From: Deltaproteobacteria bacterium
Lineage (GTDB): Bacteria > Desulfobacterota > GWC2-55-46
DNA: 64,000 nucleotides
Assembly (NCBI GenBank): GCA_016219015.1
Contig: JACRCL010000003.1
Span: 36,067 to 100,066 of the forward strand
Reading direction: 5' to 3'
Below the pieces are notes generated by a model. It saw nothing but the letters and a program-made list of their open reading frames with translations. It did not search any database and had not been told where the DNA came from. Made by a program: the position numbers and the translations under genes. Shown in pieces: positions 50,889-61,678 of this stretch. Numbering within the stretch: the stretch's first letter is position 1; the number at the start of each line of letters is the position of its first letter.

Positions 50889-51263
50889 CTACTCGGCCTT
50901 CCTTATGGAGACGACGCCCTTCCTCGGGCCCTTGCGGGTCCTGGCATTCGTGTGGGTCCTCTGCCCGCGAACCGGGAGGTTCTTCCTGTGGCGAACACCC
51001 CTGTAACAGCCCATGTCGACGAGCATCTTCACGTGCATCGAGACTTCCTTCCGGAGGTCGCCCTCGACCTTGAACTCCGTGTCGATCACCTTCCTTATGG
51101 CGGCTACCTGCGCCTCGGTGAGGTCCTGCGTCTTTATCGACGGGTCTACCCCGGCCTTCTCGAGTATCCTGGCGGCAGAGGGGTCACCGAGCCCGTATAT
51201 CTTGGTGAGCGCCACCCCTATCCTTTTATTCTTGTTAAGGTCTACTCCCGCGATCCTTGCCAA
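50889..51263 (-). CDS. rpsM: Ribosomal protein uS13
   Basis: 124 residues: [19 protein letters not shown] at the N terminus and the basic [17 protein letters not shown] near the C terminus that contacts tRNA in the P site. First gene of the alpha operon, following rpmJ. Confidence 0.98.
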   Translation of the reverse strand: MARIAGVDLNKNKRIGVALTKIYGLGDPSAARILEKAGVDPSIKTQDLTEAQVAAIRKVIDTEFKVEGDLRKEVSMHVKMLVDMGCYRGVRHRKNLPVRGQRTHTNARTRKGPRKGVVSIRKAE

Positions 51264-51308
51264 TCCATACCTCCTTGACCCCGCCCGGCTAAAGCCGGTG
51301 CGGCCTTA

Positions 51309-51422
51309 TTAGCCCTGCCTCTGCTTGTGCTTGGGGTTCGAGCAGACTATCCTCACGACGCCGCTGCGCTTGACGATCTTGCACTTCGCGCATATCTTCT
51401 TGACCGAGCTCCGTACCTTCAT
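51309..51422 (-). CDS. rpmJ: Ribosomal protein bL36
   Basis: 37 residues, too short for most ORF calls: it starts [19 protein letters not shown] and ends with [11 protein letters not shown]. The zinc ligands C11, C14, C27 and H32 show the C+ form, which needs zinc. It lies between infA and rpsM, as usual. Confidence 0.97.
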   Translation of the reverse strand: MKVRSSVKKICAKCKIVKRSGVVRIVCSNPKHKQRQG

Positions 51423-51453
51423 CTCAACCTCTCGACGTTCTCTTTTATGCGGG

Positions 51454-51672
51454 CTACTTGGCCCTGTATGTTATCCTCCCCCTCGTAAGGTCGTAGGGGG
51501 AAAGCTCCACCGTGACCTTGTCCCCGGGGAGTATCTTTATGAAATGCATCCTCATCTTGCCCGACACATGGGCAAGCACCTTGTGCTTGTTCTCGAGCTC
51601 GACCCTGAACATGGCGTTCGGAAGGGTCTCTATAACGGTGCCTTCTACCTGTATGGCCTCTTCTTTGGGCAT
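51454..51672 (-). CDS. infA: Translation initiation factor IF-1
   Basis: 72 residues, OB fold: [20 protein letters not shown] and [20 protein letters not shown]. It blocks the ribosomal A site during initiation. It follows map, as in many genomes. Confidence 0.98.
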   Translation of the reverse strand: MPKEEAIQVEGTVIETLPNAMFRVELENKHKVLAHVSGKMRMHFIKILPGDKVTVELSPYDLTRGRITYRAK

Positions 51673-51697
51673 CTGTCCTTTTATTTTCCGGCGGGCC

Positions 51698-52459
51698 TTA
51701 AGGCCTGCTCAGCACATAGGGGCCGCTCTGCGTTATCGCCACAGTGTGCTCGAAATGGGCCGAGAGGCTCCCGTCAACGGTGACGGCCGTCCAACCGTCG
51801 TCGAGCACCTTTACGGCGCTCCCGCCTATGTTTATCATCGGCTCTATGGCAAGGACCATCCCTGCCTTGAGCTTTATGCCCCTGCCCGGAAGCCCGAAGT
51901 TGGGCACCTGCGGCGCCTCGTGGAGGTTCCTGCCGATGCCGTGGCCCACGAACTCCCTTACCACCGAAAACCCCCGCCTCTCCACGTAGCTCTGTACCGC
52001 GTACGAGATGTCCGAGAGGTGGCCGCCCTCTTTCGCGGCCTTTATCGCCTCTTCCAGGGAGGCGGCCGTAGTGTCTATCAGCCGGGCCGCCTTATCCGAT
52101 ACGGCGCCGACCGGCAATGTCATCGCCGCGTCCCCGTAAAAACCGTCGAGCAGCACGCCGAAGTCGATGCTTATTATGTCGCCTCCCCTCAGGACTTTCT
52201 TCAAGGAGGGCATCCCGTGCACGACCTCGCTGTTTACGGACGCGCAGAGGCAGTACGGGTAGCCCATGTACCCCTTGAAGGCCGGCCTGGCCTTCCTCTT
52301 CTTCGTCTCTTCCTCTGCTATGTGTTCGAGGTCCATCGTAGAGGACCCCGGCCTGATGTTTTCTTTGACGACCTGGAGGACCTCAGCAACTGCTACGCAG
52401 CTCCTCCTCATTGCTTCTATCTCTTCAGGGGACTTAAGTATTACTTCTTCCTTTTTCAA
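51698..52459 (-). CDS. map: Methionine aminopeptidase, type I
   Basis: 253 residues. The metal ligands can be followed: Asp in [19 protein letters not shown], His in [18 protein letters not shown], Glu in AIEPMINIG and Glu in [11 protein letters not shown]. It removes the N-terminal Met from new proteins. It overlaps the end of adk by 26 bases. Confidence 0.97.
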   Translation of the reverse strand: MKKEEVILKSPEEIEAMRRSCVAVAEVLQVVKENIRPGSSTMDLEHIAEEETKKRKARPAFKGYMGYPYCLCASVNSEVVHGMPSLKKVLRGGDIISIDFGVLLDGFYGDAAMTLPVGAVSDKAARLIDTTAASLEEAIKAAKEGGHLSDISYAVQSYVERRGFSVVREFVGHGIGRNLHEAPQVPNFGLPGRGIKLKAGMVLAIEPMINIGGSAVKVLDDGWTAVTVDGSLSAHFEHTVAITQSGPYVLSRP

Positions 52460-53093
52460 TTGCGCCCACGATAGAGTTGGTTATCCGGTCGACGGTGCCG
52501 ATGCCCTCGACGGCCGCGTAAAGCCCCTTCCTCGTATAGTACTCAATAAGCGGGAAGGTCTCCTGCTCGTATACCTTGAGCCGCGCCTCTATCGTCTCTT
52601 CACTGTCGTCGTCCCTCTGGTATATCTCGCTGCCGCACTTGTCGCACATCCCGATGTTCATCGGAGGGCTGAATATCACGTGGTAGCTGGCCCCGCATTT
52701 CCGGCACACCCTCCTGCCGCTGAGCCTCCTTACCAGTTCCTTCCGCTCCACGTCTATGCCTATCACGTGGTCGATCCGCTTGCCCGTCATCGACAGGGTC
52801 TCTTCGAGGACCTCGGCCTGCTTCAGGTTCCTCGGGAAGCCGTCGAGTATGAAGCCGTTAGCGCAGTCGTCCTCTTTTATCCGGTCGGAGACCATGCCTA
52901 CGACTATGTCGTCCGGCACAAGGACCCCTTTGTCCATGAACTCTTTCGCCTTCAGCCCCAGCGCGGTCTTGTTCCTCACATTCGCGCGGAGGATGTCCCC
53001 CGTGGATATCTGCGGTATCCTGTACTTATCCGAAAGGCCCTTGCCCTGCGTGCCTTTTCCTGCGCCGGGGGCTCCGAGGAGGATTAAGTTCAT
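52434..53093 (-). CDS. adk: Adenylate kinase, zinc-LID form
   Basis: 219 residues. P-loop GAPGAGKGTQGKGL, FILDGFPRNLKQAE, and a LID with four Cys (CRKCGASYH ... CDKCG) binding zinc. It interconverts ATP, ADP and AMP. It begins 2 bases after secY ends. Confidence 0.98.
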   Translation of the reverse strand: MNLILLGAPGAGKGTQGKGLSDKYRIPQISTGDILRANVRNKTALGLKAKEFMDKGVLVPDDIVVGMVSDRIKEDDCANGFILDGFPRNLKQAEVLEETLSMTGKRIDHVIGIDVERKELVRRLSGRRVCRKCGASYHVIFSPPMNIGMCDKCGSEIYQRDDDSEETIEARLKVYEQETFPLIEYYTRKGLYAAVEGIGTVDRITNSIVGAIEKGRSNT

Positions 53094-53095
53094 CG

Positions 53096-54406
53096 TTACA
53101 GGCCCCTGCCTTTTATTTTGCCCTTTTTCAAAAGCCCCTCATAGCTTCTCGCCAGCAGGTGGGACTCCATCTGCTGGGCCGTGTCCATAGCCACGCCTAC
53201 GACTATGAGGAGCGCCGTGCCTCCGAAGTAAAACGGCGCGTGAAACTGCGTTATCAGGAAAGACGGCAGTACGCACACGAGCGCCAGGTAGAGGGCGCCC
53301 CAGAGCGTGAGCCTCGATAATACTGTGTCAAGGTAATCGGCGGTATTGGCCCCCGGCCTTATGCCGGGCACGAAGCCGCCGTATTTCTTCAGGTTCTCCG
53401 CCACGTCCTTGGGGTTGAACTGTATGGCGGTGTAGAAGTACGTAAAAAATATTATGAAGATAATATAGAGAACATTGTAGTATATGCCGCCCGGATGGAG
53501 GGCGTCTGATACACGCTTCATTATGGGCAGGTCGATGAAGTTCGCGACCGTGGCCGGGAACACGATTATCGACGAGGCGAATATCGGAGGGATGACCCCC
53601 GAGGTGTTTACCTTCAACGGAAGGTGCTGCGTGCCGCCCCCGAGCACCTTCCTGCCCACGACCCTTTTCGGGTACTGGATGGGTATCCTCCTCTGCCCCA
53701 TCTCCATGAACACTATGAACGCCACCACCGCGACCATCAGGGCGAGAAGGAGTATTATCACGAGGAGGTTCATCTCGCCCGCCCTCACGAGCTGTATGGT
53801 GTTATAGAACGCGGAGGGCATGTTCGCCACGATGCCGACGAATATTATGAGGGATATCCCGTTGCCTATGCCCCTCTCCGTTATCTGCTCGCCGAGCCAC
53901 ATCAGGAACGACGTGCCGGATGTGAGCGTGATGACGGTCATCAACCTGAAGCCCCAGCCGGGGTTCAGGACTATCGGCTCTCCGGCGGGCCCCCTCATCG
54001 ACTCGAGCCCCACGGCTATCATAATCGACTGGACTATGCTCAGGACGATGGTAAGGTACCTGGTGTACTGGGTTATCGTGTTCCTTCCGGACTCGCCCTC
54101 CTTCGAGAGCTTCTCAAGCTGGGGTACGACAGCCTGAAGGAGCTGGATGATAATGGAAGCGCTGATGTACGGCATTATGCCGAGCGCGAACACGGAAAAG
54201 CGCTCAAGCGCGCCCCCTGTAAACATCGTGGCGAAGTCCAGGAGCGTGCCGCTCGCGGCCTTGAAAAAGCCCGATAGGGCCTCGGCGTCTATCCCCGGGG
54301 TAGGTATGAAAACGCCTATCCTGAAGACGGCGAGCATCGCTAAGGTTATGATTATCCGGCGGTTTAATTCAGGGATCTTGCTTATGTTCGGTGTTAAAGC
54401 CGCCAA
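53096..54406 (-). CDS. secY: Protein translocase channel subunit SecY
   Basis: 436 residues, ten membrane helices. Typical features are RIGVFIPTPGID, the pore region and IPIQYPKRVVGRKVLGGGTQ in a cytoplasmic loop. SecY is the protein-conducting channel of the inner membrane. It starts 1 base after rplO ends. Confidence 0.98.
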   Translation of the reverse strand: MAALTPNISKIPELNRRIIITLAMLAVFRIGVFIPTPGIDAEALSGFFKAASGTLLDFATMFTGGALERFSVFALGIMPYISASIIIQLLQAVVPQLEKLSKEGESGRNTITQYTRYLTIVLSIVQSIMIAVGLESMRGPAGEPIVLNPGWGFRLMTVITLTSGTSFLMWLGEQITERGIGNGISLIIFVGIVANMPSAFYNTIQLVRAGEMNLLVIILLLALMVAVVAFIVFMEMGQRRIPIQYPKRVVGRKVLGGGTQHLPLKVNTSGVIPPIFASSIIVFPATVANFIDLPIMKRVSDALHPGGIYYNVLYIIFIIFFTYFYTAIQFNPKDVAENLKKYGGFVPGIRPGANTADYLDTVLSRLTLWGALYLALVCVLPSFLITQFHAPFYFGGTALLIVVGVAMDTAQQMESHLLARSYEGLLKKGKIKGRGL

Positions 54407-54407
54407 A

Positions 54408-54848
54408 TTATATTACCTCCGCTACTCCGCCGGCAGCCTTTATCTTCTCTTCAGCAGACTTGCTGAACATATTCGCCTTCACTGTGAGGGCCACCTTTAT
54501 CTCGCCCTCGCCGAGGACCTTAATAAGCCCGCGCCTGCCCTTTACGAGCCCCTTTTCCGCTATAGAGGCCGGGTCCGCGACTTCGTCCTTCTTGAAGGCC
54601 TTCGCTATGTCGCCGATGTTGACGACGCGGCTTTTTACCTTGAAGATGTTGGTGAAGCCCCTCTTCGGAAGCCTCCTCTGAAGCGGCATCTGGCCGCCCT
54701 CGAACCCCGGCTTTATGTTGCCGCCGCTCCTCGCGGTCTGGCCCTTGCCGCCCCTGCCCGAGGTCTTTCCGAGGCCCGAGCCTTCGCCGCGGCCCCTGCG
54801 TGTCCTTTTCTGGTTAGCCCCCTTGGGGGCCTTAAGTCTGTCTAACAT
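54408..54848 (-). CDS. rplO: Ribosomal protein uL15
   Basis: 146 residues: KRTRRGRGEGSGLGKTSGRG and GQTARSGGNIKPGFEGGQMP at the N terminus, a long basic extension that threads into the 50S subunit, then a globular C-terminal part. Confidence 0.97.
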   Translation of the reverse strand: MLDRLKAPKGANQKRTRRGRGEGSGLGKTSGRGGKGQTARSGGNIKPGFEGGQMPLQRRLPKRGFTNIFKVKSRVVNIGDIAKAFKKDEVADPASIAEKGLVKGRRGLIKVLGEGEIKVALTVKANMFSKSAEEKIKAAGGVAEVI

Positions 54849-54885
54849 TATTCGATCCCCTTAAGCTGAAAAATTATCTACCTGG

Positions 54886-55059
54886 CTATTTTACGCAGAC
54901 CAGATGGGATACCTTCGCTATCATGCCCCTTGCGGCGGGCGTGTCCTTCAAGACCCTGGTCGAGTCTATCTTGTTAAGCCCGATGCCCTTGAGGATTATC
55001 CTGAGCCTTTCGGTCGCGGGCCTCTTCTTCAATGTCACTGTAACTGTCTTCCCGGCCAT
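54886..55059 (-). CDS. rpmD: Ribosomal protein uL30
   Basis: 57 residues, easily missed: [20 protein letters not shown], then [20 protein letters not shown] and a short end. It starts 1 base after rpsE ends and lies before rplO, its expected place. Confidence 0.96.
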   Translation of the reverse strand: MAGKTVTVTLKKRPATERLRIILKGIGLNKIDSTRVLKDTPAARGMIAKVSHLVCVK

Positions 55060-55060
55060 C

Positions 55061-55558
55061 TTACCTTACCTCCGCCACGTGCTTTCCGCGGAGCTCCGCG
55101 ACGCTCTCCGGGCTCCTCAACTGCTTTAACGCTTCCATCGTCGCCTTGACGACGTTATGGGGGTTGCTGGTGCCGAGGCACTTCGTAAGGACGTTCGTAA
55201 TGCCGACCGACTCGACCACCGCCCTTACCCCGCCTCCGGCTATGATGCCGGTGCCGGGGGACGCCGGCCTCAGGAAGACCCTGCCCGCCCCGAACGCGCC
55301 GGTTACCTCGTAGGGTATGGTCCCTTCGATTATCGGCACCTGGAACAGCGACTTCTTCGCCTGTTCTATAGCCTTCCTTATGGCCTCGGGGACCTCGTTG
55401 GCTTTTCCGAGCCCCACCCCGACATGGCCTTTCCCGTCGCCCACTACTACTATGGCGTTGAAGCTGAACCGCTTGCCGCCCTTGACGACCTTGGCGACCC
55501 TGTTCAGGTATACGAGCTTGTCTTTCAACTCTAAGGCATTTGCGTCGATCTTGTCCAA
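55061..55558 (-). CDS. rpsE: Ribosomal protein uS5
   Basis: 165 residues: [19 protein letters not shown], the loop [19 protein letters not shown] and [20 protein letters not shown]. It takes part in decoding fidelity and mRNA unwinding. Confidence 0.98.
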   Translation of the reverse strand: MDKIDANALELKDKLVYLNRVAKVVKGGKRFSFNAIVVVGDGKGHVGVGLGKANEVPEAIRKAIEQAKKSLFQVPIIEGTIPYEVTGAFGAGRVFLRPASPGTGIIAGGGVRAVVESVGITNVLTKCLGTSNPHNVVKATMEALKQLRSPESVAELRGKHVAEVR

Positions 55559-55596
55559 AAAAGCCTCCTTGATAAAGGGGAGGGAACCCCGAATAT

Positions 55597-55950
55597 TTAG
55601 AACTTGAGCCCGGCCTCCCTCGCCCCTTCAGCCAGCGCCTTTATCCTGCCGTGGTAGATGTATCCGTTCCTGTCGAAGACGACCTTCTCGACGCCCTTCT
55701 CGATGGCGAGCTTGCCTATGAGGGAGCCGACCTTCTTGGCGGCCTCGGACTTCTTCCCCTCGAGGTCGTCTATCATCGTGGAGGCGGCGGCTATGGTCTT
55801 GCCGGCCGTGTCGTCTATCACCTGCGCGTATATGTGCTTGTTGCTCCGGAAGACGTTCAGCCTCGGCCTCTCGGTGGTGCCGCGCACCTTCTTCCTGACC
55901 CTGATCTTGCGCCTCTCCAGGCCGCTTAACTTTTTGATTATCCCTGCCAT
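55597..55950 (-). CDS. rplR: Ribosomal protein uL18
   Basis: 117 residues: [34 protein letters not shown], and [20 protein letters not shown]. It binds 5S rRNA in the central protuberance. Confidence 0.98.
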   Translation of the reverse strand: MAGIIKKLSGLERRKIRVRKKVRGTTERPRLNVFRSNKHIYAQVIDDTAGKTIAAASTMIDDLEGKKSEAAKKVGSLIGKLAIEKGVEKVVFDRNGYIYHGRIKALAEGAREAGLKF

Positions 55951-55951
55951 A

Positions 55952-56503
55952 TTATTTACCCCCGGCGGCCTTGCCCGCTTTGCCGGCCTTTCTCCTTATT
56001 ACCTCGTCCGCGTACTTGATGCCCTTGCCCTTGTAAGGCTCCGGCGGCCGGAGCGCCCTTATATCCGCCGCTACCTGCCCGACGACCTGCTTGTCGGGGC
56101 CCTTCAGGGTAAGCGACGTCTGCTTCTCGACCGTAGCTGTAACGTTCTTGGGGAGCTCGTATTTGATGGGGTGCGAGTACCCGAGCGAGAGGTTTACCGC
56201 CCCGCCCTGGACATCGGCCTTGTAGCCGACCCCGACAATCTCAAGCCTTTTCTGGAACCCTTCGTTCACGCCCTTTACCATGTTGGCTATGAGGGTCCGG
56301 GTAAGCCCGTGGATCGACCTCGAGGTCCTGCTGTCATCCGCCCTCAGCACATGCAGCTCGGAGCCCTTGACCTCGACCTTCACCTCGGGGTTTACGGTAA
56401 GCTCGAGCGAGCCCGCCGGCCCGGTGGCCTTCACCCTGTTATTCTCAAGTGCGACCTTCACGCTGGAAGGCACCGTTATCACGCGTTTGCCTATTCTTGA
56501 CAT
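55952..56503 (-). CDS. rplF: Ribosomal protein uL6
   Basis: 183 residues: [18 protein letters not shown] and the second domain with [14 protein letters not shown] and [20 protein letters not shown]. Located near the factor-binding site of the 50S. It starts 40 bases after rpsH. Confidence 0.98.
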   Translation of the reverse strand: MSRIGKRVITVPSSVKVALENNRVKATGPAGSLELTVNPEVKVEVKGSELHVLRADDSRTSRSIHGLTRTLIANMVKGVNEGFQKRLEIVGVGYKADVQGGAVNLSLGYSHPIKYELPKNVTATVEKQTSLTLKGPDKQVVGQVAADIRALRPPEPYKGKGIKYADEVIRRKAGKAGKAAGGK

Positions 56504-56543
56504 TTCAAGACCCTTTTCTTATTCTCTGGGATTTGGTCCGTAA

Positions 56544-56942
56544 TCAATAAACCGTGCAGACGAGCTCGCCGCCCATGCCGAGCTCGCGCGCCTTCCTGTC
56601 GGTCATGAGCCCTTTGGAGGTCGATACTATCGCCACGCCGAGCCCGTTCAACACCCTCGGTATCTCGTTCTTGCCCACGTATATCCTCAAACCGGGCTTG
56701 CTGATCCTCTTTATGCTGACTATCGAGCTCTTCTTGCCAGGGGTGTACTTGAGCACTATCTTGAGCCTTGGCTTGCCGTCTTCCTTGAAGAGGCTGTGGT
56801 CCTTTATATACCCCTCTTCCTTCAGTATCTTCGCCACCTCGACCTTCAGGTTCGAGGACGGGAGAGACAGGTCAGCCTGCCGCGCCCTTATCGCGTTCCT
56901 TACCCTCGTAAGGAGGTCTGCTATCGGGTCTGTCATCGACAT
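56544..56942 (-). CDS. rpsH: Ribosomal protein uS8
   Basis: 132 residues: [18 protein letters not shown] and the end [20 protein letters not shown]. It binds the central domain of 16S rRNA and in E. coli represses the spc operon. Confidence 0.98.
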   Translation of the reverse strand: MSMTDPIADLLTRVRNAIRARQADLSLPSSNLKVEVAKILKEEGYIKDHSLFKEDGKPRLKIVLKYTPGKKSSIVSIKRISKPGLRIYVGKNEIPRVLNGLGVAIVSTSKGLMTDRKARELGMGGELVCTVY

Positions 56943-56991
56943 TTTTTGCGATCTCCGTTCAATGCTCTGCTTTTTTTAAAGTTTACGGGCC

Positions 56992-57177
56992 TTACCAGCT
57001 CGACTTTATCATGCCGGGGAGGTCGCCCTTCAGGGCCATCTTCCTCAGGCATATCCTGCACATGTCGAACTTCCTGTAGTACGCCCTGCTCCTGCCGCAA
57101 ATCGGGCAGCGGTTGTACTCCCTGACCTTGAACTTGTTCTTCCTCTTGGCCTTCGCTATCAGTGACTTTTTAGCCAA
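56992..57177 (-). CDS. rpsN: Ribosomal protein uS14, zinc-binding short form
   Basis: 61 residues with [20 protein letters not shown] giving a four-Cys zinc site. This is the short form of many bacteria, not the 100-residue zinc-free form of E. coli. Confidence 0.98.
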   Translation of the reverse strand: MAKKSLIAKAKRKNKFKVREYNRCPICGRSRAYYRKFDMCRICLRKMALKGDLPGMIKSSW

Positions 57178-57220
57178 TTAAAAACCTCCGTTTGATACCG
57201 TCTGAAAATTATGTTCAGCC

Positions 57221-57763
57221 TCAGCTTCTGAAAGGCATCCCGAGATACTTAAGGAGGGCCTTCGCCTCCTCGTCCGTGCTGGCCGACGTGGAGATGGTTA
57301 TGTTCATGCCCCTTATCTTGTCTATCTTGTCGTACTCTATTTCCGGGAATATTATCTGCTCTCTTATGCCTATGGTGTAGTTGCCCCTGCCGTCGAAGGA
57401 CCTGTCACCCATGCCCTTGAAGTCCCTGATGCGGGGGATGCTGAAGTTCACGAACCTGTCGAAGAACTCGTACATCTTCGGGCCCCTGAGCGTCACCATG
57501 CAGCCCACGGGCATGCCGGCCCTGAGCTTGAAGGTCGCTATCGACTTCTTTGCCTTCGTGACGACGGGCTTCTGCCCGGTTATCAGCGTTAGGTCGCGCG
57601 TGGCCGCGTCCACTACCTTTATGTCCCTCACGGCCTCGCCGAGGCCTATGTTAAGGACTATCTTGGTGAGCTTCGGGACCTGCATGACGTTGCTGTATTT
57701 GAACTCCTTCATCATCGAAGGGACGACCTGCTTGCCGTATGCCTCTTTAAGCCTCACACTCAT
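57221..57763 (-). CDS. rplE: Ribosomal protein uL5
   Basis: 180 residues from the ATG at 57763, which overlaps the rplX stop (ATGA); the open frame continues to 57859 in a shadow of rplX. It has [36 protein letters not shown] and the closing [15 protein letters not shown]. It binds 5S rRNA. Confidence 0.97.
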   Translation of the reverse strand: MSVRLKEAYGKQVVPSMMKEFKYSNVMQVPKLTKIVLNIGLGEAVRDIKVVDAATRDLTLITGQKPVVTKAKKSIATFKLRAGMPVGCMVTLRGPKMYEFFDRFVNFSIPRIRDFKGMGDRSFDGRGNYTIGIREQIIFPEIEYDKIDKIRGMNITISTSASTDEEAKALLKYLGMPFRS

Positions 57764-58077
57764 TTCTCGAGCACCTCTCCGCACTTTTTGCAGTACCTTA
57801 CCCTCTTGTCCCCGTCCATCTTCTTGCCGACGCGGACCGGGCCTTTGCACTTCTCGCACAGAAGCATCACGTTGGAGATGGCTATCGGGCCCTCCTTCTC
57901 TATGATCCCGCCGTGCTTGTACTTGGCGGAGGGCTTCTGGTGGCGCTTGACGATGTTGAGCTTCTCGACGAGCACTTTGCCCTTGTCGGGGATGACCTTC
58001 ATTACCTTGCCGGTCTTGCCCCGCTCCCTGCCGGCTATGACCATTATCTGGTCGTCTTTCCTTATCTTCAATGCCAT
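57760..58077 (-). CDS. rplX: Ribosomal protein uL24
   Basis: 105 residues from the ATG at 58077 ([20 protein letters not shown]), a KOW-type fold. A four-Cys set ([20 protein letters not shown]) suggests a zinc site at the C-terminal end. It initiates 50S assembly. Confidence 0.96.
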   Translation of the reverse strand: MALKIRKDDQIMVIAGRERGKTGKVMKVIPDKGKVLVEKLNIVKRHQKPSAKYKHGGIIEKEGPIAISNVMLLCEKCKGPVRVGKKMDGDKRVRYCKKCGEVLEK

Positions 58078-58131
58078 TTTTTTCAAAACCCTTTTTTGGA
58101 TTTGCGGTATCTCGTTATCAGAGCGCTTCTA

Positions 58132-58500
58132 TCAGAGCACTTCCGGGGCCAGGGAGACTATCTTCATGAACTTCTTGGCCCTCAGTTCCCTCGCCACGGG
58201 GCCGAATATCCTCGTGCCCACCGGCTCGTTGTCCTTGTTGATGATGACGGCCGAGTTCTCGTCGAACTTGATGTACGATCCGTCGGGACGCCTTATCTCC
58301 TTCACGGTGCGCACGATCACGGCCCTCACCACGTCGCCCTTCTTCACCTTCGCGTCGAATATCGCCTCTTTGACGTTGACGATTATCACGTCCCCGACCT
58401 CGGCGATGAGCTTGTTGGAGGCGCCTACCACCTTTATGCAGGAGACCTTCTTGGCCCCTGAGTTGTCGGCAACCCCGAGTATGGAACGGATCTGTATCAT
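58132..58500 (-). CDS. rplN: Ribosomal protein uL14
   Basis: 122 residues from the ATG at 58500, overlapping the rpsQ stop as ATGA. It opens [19 protein letters not shown] and ends with VSLAPEVL. It lies at the 30S-50S interface. Confidence 0.98.
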   Translation of the reverse strand: MIQIRSILGVADNSGAKKVSCIKVVGASNKLIAEVGDVIIVNVKEAIFDAKVKKGDVVRAVIVRTVKEIRRPDGSYIKFDENSAVIINKDNEPVGTRIFGPVARELRAKKFMKIVSLAPEVL

Positions 58501-58760
58501 CTCGCCTTCTCCAGTATTTCTTTGACCCGCCACCTTTTGAGCCTGCTCATGGGACGGGCTTCGACTATCATCACCTTATCGCCGGCGGCGCATTCGCTCT
58601 TCTCGTCGTGGGCCATGTACTTGACCCTCCTCTTGACGTACTTGCCGTAAAAGGGGTGCTTCGAGAGCCTCTCTATCGAGACTATGACCGTCTTGGCCGT
58701 CTTGCCGCCGCTAAGGACGCTGCCGACCAGTGTCTTTTTCTGTTTTTTTGCCTCAGCCAT
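58497..58760 (-). CDS. rpsQ: Ribosomal protein uS17
   Basis: 87 residues: [20 protein letters not shown] and [19 protein letters not shown]. An OB-fold protein of the 30S body, last gene of the S10 operon order. Confidence 0.97.
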   Translation of the reverse strand: MAEAKKQKKTLVGSVLSGGKTAKTVIVSIERLSKHPFYGKYVKRRVKYMAHDEKSECAAGDKVMIVEARPMSRLKRWRVKEILEKAR

Positions 58761-58761
58761 A

Positions 58762-58956
58762 TTACTTGCCCCTTTCCTTCTCGGCGATGATGGTCTTTAC
58801 CCTCGCCATGTCACGCCTCAAAGTCCTCAATGACAGGGGGTTTTCGAGCTGGTTAGTCGTATGGCGCATGCGGAGGTTGAATATCTCCTTGGAAAGCTCA
58901 GCCTCTTTCGCCTTTGTCTCTTCAAGGGTCAAGTCCCTTATTTCAGCCGGTTTCAT
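58762..58956 (-). CDS. rpmC: Ribosomal protein uL29
   Basis: 64 residues, two helices: [20 protein letters not shown] and [20 protein letters not shown]. It sits near the tunnel exit, where the signal recognition particle docks. It overlaps the rplP stop by 4 bases (ATGA). Confidence 0.97.
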   Translation of the reverse strand: MKPAEIRDLTLEETKAKEAELSKEIFNLRMRHTTNQLENPLSLRTLRRDMARVKTIIAEKERGK

Positions 58957-59366
58957 ATTGATTCCCTCTGGATAAACTTTGTCGGTATCGAGATCTTATG
59001 CGCGGCCAGTCTGAATGCCTCCCTGGCGATGGCCTCCGTGACGCCCTCCATCTCGTAGAGGATCCTTCCGGGCTTTATTACCACCACCCAGTCCTCGGGG
59101 CCGCCCTTGCCGCTGCCCATCCTCGTCTCGGCGGGTTTCTTCGTCACGGGCTTGTCCGGAAACACCCTGATCCAGATCCTGCCGCCCCTTTTTATGAAGC
59201 GGGTCATGGCTATCCTCGCGGCCTCTATCTCCCTTGTCGAGAGCCAGCCGCACTCGGTTGCCTTGAGCCCGTAGTTGCCGAAATCCAGCGTAGCCCCGCG
59301 CGTGGCAAGGCCTCTGCGCTTACCCCTCTGGTGTTTCCTGAATTTTACCTTCTTTGGCATTAACAT
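58953..59366 (-). CDS. rplP: Ribosomal protein uL16
   Basis: 137 residues. It starts [20 protein letters not shown], in line with MLQPKR of E. coli, so the upstream ATG at 59366 is preferred over the one at 59360. It contains [20 protein letters not shown] and the GKG loop. It helps place tRNA in the A site. Confidence 0.97.
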   Translation of the reverse strand: MLMPKKVKFRKHQRGKRRGLATRGATLDFGNYGLKATECGWLSTREIEAARIAMTRFIKRGGRIWIRVFPDKPVTKKPAETRMGSGKGGPEDWVVVIKPGRILYEMEGVTEAIAREAFRLAAHKISIPTKFIQRESI

Positions 59367-59407
59367 GATCGATCCACCCGTTCTAAACGCCGGAGCCCGG
59401 CGGTTCT

Positions 59408-60067
59408 TTAACTCTGTACAGCCTCTTCAACGGCCTTAGGCGGGGCGGTGACTTCGCCCTTGTATATCAATACCTTGACGCCTATTATCCCGTAAGTAGT
59501 GAGCGCCTCGGCCTGCCCGTAGTCTATGTCGGCCCTGAGGGTATGCAGAGGGACCCTCCCCTCCCTGTACCACTCGCTCCTGGCTATCTCGGCGCCCCCG
59601 AGCCTGCCCGCGCACATTATCTTTATGCCCTTGCCGCCCATCCTCATTGTCGAGGTGACCGCCTTCTTCATCGCCCTCCTGAAGGATACCCTTCTTTCGA
59701 GCTGGAGCGCGACGTTCTCGGCCACGAGCTGCGCGTCGGTGTCTGGCTTTCTTACTTCCACTATCTCGATGTCGACGTCCCTGCCGGTAAGCTTCGAGAG
59801 CTGCTTTTTCATAACGTCTATCTCAGCCCCGCGCTTTCCGATCACTATGCCGGGCCGCGCAGTCCTTATTATGACCTTTACGGTGTTGGCGGTCCTTTCT
59901 ATCTCGATCGAGGAGATGCCGGCGTGGAAGAGCTTCTTTTTCACGAAGCCCCTGACCTTCAGGTCCTCGTGAACGAACAACGCGTAGTTCTTCTCCCCGT
60001 ACCATCTCGAGTTCCAGCCCTTTGATATCCCGAGCCTAAAGCCTATAGGATGAACCTTCTGACCCAA
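59408..60067 (-). CDS. rpsC: Ribosomal protein uS3
   Basis: 219 residues: [19 protein letters not shown], a KH domain with [19 protein letters not shown], and [24 protein letters not shown] [20 protein letters not shown]. It is part of the mRNA entry helicase. Confidence 0.98.
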   Translation of the reverse strand: MGQKVHPIGFRLGISKGWNSRWYGEKNYALFVHEDLKVRGFVKKKLFHAGISSIEIERTANTVKVIIRTARPGIVIGKRGAEIDVMKKQLSKLTGRDVDIEIVEVRKPDTDAQLVAENVALQLERRVSFRRAMKKAVTSTMRMGGKGIKIMCAGRLGGAEIARSEWYREGRVPLHTLRADIDYGQAEALTTYGIIGVKVLIYKGEVTAPPKAVEEAVQS

Positions 60068-60152
60068 AAAACGCCTCCGTTCGATTCTTCTGTTTTTTTA
60101 ATCCCTTTTAAGAACGATTTTTATGTGAACGCCTTTAGCGGACATTATTATC

Positions 60153-60485
60153 TTATTTCTCGGCCAGGACTATCGTTACGTGGCTCGACCTTCTCCTTAT
60201 AATGGCGCCCCTGCCCATCGCCTTCGAATGGGTGCGCTTGAGCGTGGGGCCGGGGTCCACGAACGCCTGCTTGACGTAGAGCTTGTCGACGTTCAGGTTC
60301 TTCGTGTTCTCGGCGTTGGCCACGGCGCTTTTAACGACCTTGCTCACGTCGCGGCTTACGGCCTTGTTGTTGAAGTTCAGTATCGTAAGCGCCTCATCGA
60401 CCTTCTTGCCCCTTATGAGGTCGACCACGAGCCGCGTCTTCTGCGGGGAGGTCTTCAGGTATCTTGATATAGCCTTGGCTTCCAT
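60153..60485 (-). CDS. rplV: Ribosomal protein uL22
   Basis: 110 residues: KAISRYLKTSPQKTRLVVDL and the loop with KRTHSKAMGRGAIIRRRSSH that lines the exit tunnel. Confidence 0.98.
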   Translation of the reverse strand: MEAKAISRYLKTSPQKTRLVVDLIRGKKVDEALTILNFNNKAVSRDVSKVVKSAVANAENTKNLNVDKLYVKQAFVDPGPTLKRTHSKAMGRGAIIRRRSSHVTIVLAEK

Positions 60486-60532
60486 CTTTATCTTCCTTTA
60501 GCAGGCTGCTGAATTTTATCGAACCGGGTTAT

Positions 60533-60823
60533 TTAACCCTTTGCGCCCGGCACCTTGGCCTTTTTTATGCCCGAGTGCCCGTGGAACGTGCGCGTGGGGG
60601 AGAACTCGCCGAGCTTGTGGCCGACCATGTTCTCGGTGACGAAGACGGGGATGAACTTCTTCCCGTTGTGCACGGCTATGGTGAAGCCGACCATCTCGGG
60701 GATGACCATCGACCGCCGAGACCAGGTCTTCACGACCTTCTTGCTCCTTGCGTCCCCTGCGCCCTGTATCTTCTCCATAAGATGCCCGTCAACGAAAGGG
60801 CCCTTTTTTACGGAACGCGCCAT
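60533..60823 (-). CDS. rpsS: Ribosomal protein uS19
   Basis: 96 residues from the ATG at 60823, which overlaps the rplB stop (TAATG) and has AGGAGG 5 bases upstream. The open frame reaches 61009 as a shadow. It has [38 protein letters not shown] and [14 protein letters not shown] remnant AGGCTGCTGAA of the family B repeats (60502) lies before rplV ends upstream. Confidence 0.97.
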   Translation of the reverse strand: MARSVKKGPFVDGHLMEKIQGAGDARSKKVVKTWSRRSMVIPEMVGFTIAVHNGKKFIPVFVTENMVGHKLGEFSPTRTFHGHSGIKKAKVPGAKG

Positions 60824-61644
60824 TACTTCCTCCTCGTTATGATATACTTGTCGGTCTGCTTGCGCCTCCGGGTCTTGTAGCCCTTCGTCGGTACGCCCCA
60901 GGGGTTGGAGGGGTGGTTTCCGCCCTTGCTCTTGCCCTCGCCTCCGCCGTGCGGGTGGTCGACCGGGTTCATGGCGACGCCCCTTACGCTCGGGTTCCTC
61001 CCCAGCCACCTTGACCTTCCGGCCTTGCCGATGGTCACGTTCTCGTGGTCGAGGTTGCCTATCTGGCCTACCGTGGCGTAGCAGTCCTGCAGTATATACC
61101 TTACCTCGTTGGAGGGGAGCTTAACCGTGGCGTAGTCGCCTTCCTTCGCCATTAGCTGGGCGTAAGCGCCCGCGGTCCTTACGAGCTGGCCGCCCTTGCC
61201 AATCCTCATCTCGATATTGTGGACGAAGGTGCCGACCGGGATAGACCTTAAGGGAAGCGCGTTGCCCGGCCTTATGTCGACGTCGGGACCCGCTGTGACG
61301 CTATCGCCGACCTTCAAATCGACCGGGGCCAGTATGTACCTCTTCTCGCCGTCCGCGTACGCAAGCAGCGCTATGTTCGAGGTCCTGTTCGGGTCGTACT
61401 CTATCGCGGCGACCTTCGCGGGGATATTCACCTTGTCCCTCTTGAAGTCGATTATCCTGTAGAGCTTTTTATGGCCTCCGCCTATCCAGCGGCTTGTTAT
61501 CCTGCCGTTGTTGTTCCTGCCGCCGCTCCTCTTGAGGGGCGCCGTAAGCCCCCTCTCCGGGCGCTTCTTTGCGAGCCCCTCGAACGACAGGGTCGTCTTC
61601 TCCCTTAAGGCCGGCGAGGTCGGTTTATATTTTTTTACTGGCAT
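60823..61644 (-). CDS. rplB: Ribosomal protein uL2
   Basis: 273 residues: [23 protein letters not shown] start, [40 protein letters not shown] with the conserved His that supports peptidyl transfer. Confidence 0.98.
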   Translation of the reverse strand: MPVKKYKPTSPALREKTTLSFEGLAKKRPERGLTAPLKRSGGRNNNGRITSRWIGGGHKKLYRIIDFKRDKVNIPAKVAAIEYDPNRTSNIALLAYADGEKRYILAPVDLKVGDSVTAGPDVDIRPGNALPLRSIPVGTFVHNIEMRIGKGGQLVRTAGAYAQLMAKEGDYATVKLPSNEVRYILQDCYATVGQIGNLDHENVTIGKAGRSRWLGRNPSVRGVAMNPVDHPHGGGEGKSKGGNHPSNPWGVPTKGYKTRRRKQTDKYIITRRK

Positions 61645-61678
61645 ATCCGTATTCTTCCTATTTCCTGGTTTTGTGGTT

